Positions 61,406-64,000 of a stretch of 64,000 nt of DNA are shown here, piece after piece. Source of the DNA: Gammaproteobacteria bacterium. Its GTDB lineage: Bacteria; Pseudomonadota; Gammaproteobacteria; Pseudomonadales; Azotimanducaceae. Every line of letters begins with the position of its first letter. Position 1 is the stretch's first letter. The position numbers and the translations under genes were made by a program. Location of the stretch: assembly GCA_002704225.1 (NCBI GenBank), contig PAFU01000030.1, positions 4,535-68,534 on the forward strand, written 5' to 3'. The notes below the pieces were generated by a model that was given only the letters and a program-made list of their open reading frames with translations, ran no database searches and had not been told where the DNA came from.

Positions 61406-63811
61406 TTAGAAGTCCCGACGCACTTCCAGACGCAGTTCCCGCCCTCGATCGAACAAACCTTCAAAGGACTGAAACGCGGTGCCGTAAACGCCCGTCACCA
61501 TATACTCTTCGTCCGTCAGATTGATGCCACTTAGGATAACGGTCCACGCCTCGTCAGCACTCAGCCAACGCACGCTTGCGTCGATCAAATCCGTCGAATC
61601 CGTTTCAAGCAAGGCCGTATTGTAGGCGTCATTGAATGTCTTGGATCGGTAGCTCCAATCGCCTCGAAGAATCAACGTGCCGTTGTCACCCAGCGTCAAC
61701 TCGCGAGAAAGTCCTAAGCTGGCTGCTGTTTCAGGGACGCGCTCGAAGTCGTTGTCCCGGGCGATCAGCGTGTTGCCGGTATCGATCTCATCGTAGTTCG
61801 CGTCCAGCAAGGACAGGCTGGCCTCAACCAACCAGCCGTTACCGGGAGAAGCCATCACTTCCAGCTCAAGGCCTTCAATCGACGCCTTACCGATGTTTTG
61901 AGTTACCGGTGCAACGCTATTGAACACCTGCACCTGCAGATCTTCATAATCTGTGGTGAACAAAGCACCGTTCACACGAACTCGGCCGTCCATAAAGGTA
62001 CCTTTGAAGCCCAGTTCCAGCACTTCAACGAATTCAGGATCGTAAGTCGGAATCAGATCGATGTCTGGGGTCCCCGGTGCTGCGGTAAAAGGCGCAATAA
62101 TTGGCGGGAATACGCGCTGGGTAAAACCACCTGACTTGAAGCCCTCGGAATAACTCAGGTAGACCATCATGTCGTCCGACAGATCGAAGGCCAGGTTCGC
62201 CATGGGCGTAAACTCTGAGATATCAATGTCTTTTTCAAGCAGCGGCAAAATCCGCCCACCTGCTTGCAAAAAAGGAGCGTCTAAGGCGGCCAAGGGATTG
62301 TCCGCCGGCACCAAGTTACTGAAGCCCGCGTAGTAGTTCTGGTAGATGATTTGATCTGGCGTAAACGACTTCTGCTCATCGGTGTAGCGCCCGCCGAGGG
62401 TCAAGTGTAATGCGTCGGTCAGATCGTACGTTGCTTGAGCAAATGCCGCCCATGCTTCGTTATCGAAGGAACCGCCTGAGCGGAAATTGGACACAGTGAA
62501 ATCCAAAGTATTCACGTTGAAACCGTCTTCATTGAAGTAGTAGGCACCCAAAATCCATTCCAGCTTATCTGTTGAGCCTAACAGCTGTAGCTCCTGAGAA
62601 AACTGATCCTGCTCTAGATCATCATGGAACTGAGAAATGCGATGAGGCGAGTGATCGCCGTCACGGGCAAACTCAGACTCCAGGCTACGAGACGCCGTGA
62701 TGGACTTCAGCGTCAGCGTATCGGATATCTCGTAGGTAAACGTTGCAGAAAGCCCCAACAAGTCCGTCTCGGAAAGCGCGGGCGCGGTGCCCTCGTTCTC
62801 ACCATCAGCACCGATGTAACGCGAGTCATAGCAGTTCGCTGACCCCGGGTTCGAAGTAACGCCCTGACCGGCCGCATTGGTCGCAGCGCATGGCTGACCC
62901 GGCCCCAATGCTGCCGTCGTCACGTTATGAATAAAGGCCATGGGCGGAGGTGGTGCCGCTACGACGCCAGCCAACTGACTCAAATCGGTAAAGTCGATAC
63001 CAATCAGTTGCATGGCAGGACCATTCTCACGATCCCGGGTCATGTCCACACTGAACTGTCCTGATAGCGCATCTGTGGGCTGCCAGTTCACTGCCAGGCG
63101 AGCGGTAAGCGTATCGTCATCGCCCAGATCAATACCGTCTGCACGCTGTACATAACCGTCTTGGTTGAACGAGGCGACGCTTACACGGGCTGCTGCGGTA
63201 TCGCTTAGCGTGCCTTCGACGCTTGCATTCAAATGCAGCAAGCTGTCATCGCCGATGCTTGCACCAATCGAGCCTTGCACATCACCGCCAATTTCCGGCT
63301 GGCGGGTGACAACAGAAATTGCGCCGCCAATGGTGTTGCGACCGAACAACGTTCCCTGAGGACCACGCAACACTTCGATGCGTTCGACATCAACGATGTC
63401 TAAAATCGCGCCAACCGAGCGGGCGACATAAACACCGTCAACGTAAAGGCCCACGCCCGGTTCGGTCGTAGGCAAAAATTCTTTTTGACCGATACCCCGC
63501 AAATAAATCGCAGCAGAGTTCGATGCACCCCCAAAACTTGGGTTGTTTTCCAGAGTCAGCCCCGGGGCGAACTTGGCAATCTGATCCAATCGCGTCACGC
63601 CGCGATAATCCAAGGAATCACCGGTATAAGCAGAAATCGCGATAGGGGCGCTTTGCAGGCCTTCCTCACGGCGTCGTGCCGTCACAACCACTTCTTCAAT
63701 CATGGCATCCGCGCCGGTGCGCTCTACGGTTTCTTCAGCGTTCGCCACTGTGGCTAGGCTGATACTCATTGCTCCCGTGGCAAATGCCAGGGTGTACCAT
63801 CGCTTTAACAT
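61406..63811 (-). CDS. TonB-dependent outer-membrane receptor
   Basis: An 801-residue receptor. Signal peptide ends TVANA; TonB box near EEVVVTARRREEGLQ; plug domain includes VGLYVDGVYVARS and VERIEVLRGPQGTLFGRNTIGGAIS; the beta-barrel ends in Phe (VRRDF). The size and plug match the proteobacterial receptors that import siderophores, vitamins or complex organics. Neighbours (AhpD-like, TrpB-like) do not name the ligand. Confidence 0.95.
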   Translation of the reverse strand: MLKRWYTLAFATGAMSISLATVANAEETVERTGADAMIEEVVVTARRREEGLQSAPIAISAYTGDSLDYRGVTRLDQIAKFAPGLTLENNPSFGGASNSAAIYLRGIGQKEFLPTTEPGVGLYVDGVYVARSVGAILDIVDVERIEVLRGPQGTLFGRNTIGGAISVVTRQPEIGGDVQGSIGASIGDDSLLHLNASVEGTLSDTAAARVSVASFNQDGYVQRADGIDLGDDDTLTARLAVNWQPTDALSGQFSVDMTRDRENGPAMQLIGIDFTDLSQLAGVVAAPPPPMAFIHNVTTAALGPGQPCAATNAAGQGVTSNPGSANCYDSRYIGADGENEGTAPALSETDLLGLSATFTYEISDTLTLKSITASRSLESEFARDGDHSPHRISQFHDDLEQDQFSQELQLLGSTDKLEWILGAYYFNEDGFNVNTLDFTVSNFRSGGSFDNEAWAAFAQATYDLTDALHLTLGGRYTDEQKSFTPDQIIYQNYYAGFSNLVPADNPLAALDAPFLQAGGRILPLLEKDIDISEFTPMANLAFDLSDDMMVYLSYSEGFKSGGFTQRVFPPIIAPFTAAPGTPDIDLIPTYDPEFVEVLELGFKGTFMDGRVRVNGALFTTDYEDLQVQVFNSVAPVTQNIGKASIEGLELEVMASPGNGWLVEASLSLLDANYDEIDTGNTLIARDNDFERVPETAASLGLSRELTLGDNGTLILRGDWSYRSKTFNDAYNTALLETDSTDLIDASVRWLSADEAWTVILSGINLTDEEYMVTGVYGTAFQSFEGLFDRGRELRLEVRRDF

Positions 63812-63876
63812 TACGTCTCTCCTCGTACTAAAGCCGTTTCACTCTATGTTTCAACACTCATTCCATTGCAGCCGCT

Positions 63877-64000
63877 CTAGCCGTTAACTACCGGCACCGC
63901 CTGCATCGCTTGCGCGATCACATCATCTGATAAATCCGCATCGATCATTTCTCCGTTGAGGTACTTGTCGTAAGACGCAAGGTCTAGGTGACCGTGGCCG
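63877..64000 (-). CDS. C-terminal end of a TrpB-like (TrpB2) enzyme, cut by window edge
   Basis: Only 41 codons lie in the window, ending TAG at 63877. The tail GHGHLDLASYDKYLNGEMID followed by an acidic stretch resembles the end of the PLP-dependent tryptophan synthase beta-like family (SGHGHFDxxAY pattern). 65 bp upstream of the TonB receptor on the same strand. Identity is tentative because of the short fragment. Confidence 0.55.
   Translation of the reverse strand, partial: GHGHLDLASYDKYLNGEMIDADLSDDVIAQAMQAVPVVNG

Noticed and set aside
1..64000. CRISPR arrays, insertion sequences, prophage or integrative elements
   Set aside because: No spaced direct repeats, transposase, integrase or phage structural genes were seen.

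Overview
This 64 kb window is a gene-dense stretch of a bacterial chromosome that looks gammaproteobacterial. The pointers are a Pseudomonas-style Fur, an OxyR whose two redox cysteines fall at residues 199 and 208 as in E. coli, MnmH, an E. coli-like MsrA, a YafV-type omega-amidase, a rubrerythrin/CCG/DUF3501 cluster and a YegD-type Hsp70. The gene mix (three LLM-class flavin oxidoreductases, two class III CoA-transferases, two crotonases, an acyl-CoA dehydrogenase, several alpha/beta hydrolases, four GST or MAPEG proteins, a TonB receptor) suggests an aerobic heterotroph, perhaps of an uncultured aquatic lineage; that last point is inference. I see no rRNA, tRNA, CRISPR array, prophage or insertion sequence.

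Layout. 1-5006 (minus strand): small CPXCG protein, class III CoA-transferase, metaxin-like GST, then a two-gene module (selenoprotein with a UGSC motif plus an uncharacterised partner) and the start of a class I fumarase. 5-14 kb: alpha/beta hydrolase, then a translationally coupled minus-strand operon (D-aminoacylase-type amidohydrolase, CoA-transferase, GPH/MelB-type MFS), an SRPBCC protein, a type B carboxylesterase and a second MFS. 14-20 kb: acyl-CoA dehydrogenase, Fur, a MerR-HTH/TPR fusion, an LLM oxidoreductase, a secreted DUF6491 protein and a sirtuin. 20-33 kb: GST, class C beta-lactamase-like hydrolase, sodium:solute symporter, fatty-acid desaturase, TauD-type dioxygenase, HIT protein, GST, hydrolases, O-acetylhomoserine sulfhydrylase with an upstream methyltransferase, an epoxide-hydrolase-like protein, MAPEG and a hotdog thioesterase. 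33-40 kb: CoA-specific NUDIX hydrolase, YegD-like Hsp70, zinc-ribbon protein, MsrA, a Sel1/TPR lipoprotein overlapping mnmH, and a hydrolase. 40-50 kb: a strong structured-RNA/terminator locus, crotonase, a Rieske oxygenase with reversed domain order, IleRS, two more LLM oxidoreductases, hydrolase, Idi, crotonase. 50-64 kb: DMT and MATE transporters, the rubrerythrin/Fe-S/DUF3501 peroxide cluster with convergent oxyR and cytochrome c5, an omega-amidase plus methionine-type aminotransferase pair divergent from ahcY-tesB, an AhpD-like protein, a TonB receptor and the end of a TrpB-like enzyme.

The main finding is at 2102-2632. Two apparent fragments are one reading frame interrupted by a single UGA in the context H-UGA-G-S-C, and a small hairpin sits at the spacing expected of a bacterial SECIS. 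The same window encodes MnmH (tRNA 2-selenouridine synthase), so the organism probably uses selenium both as Sec and in tRNA. Other points of interest are the permuted Rieske oxygenase, a candidate small RNA with a pyrimidine-rich (anti-Shine-Dalgarno-like) loop, and an OxyR-type site upstream of rubrerythrin near the oxyR gene itself.
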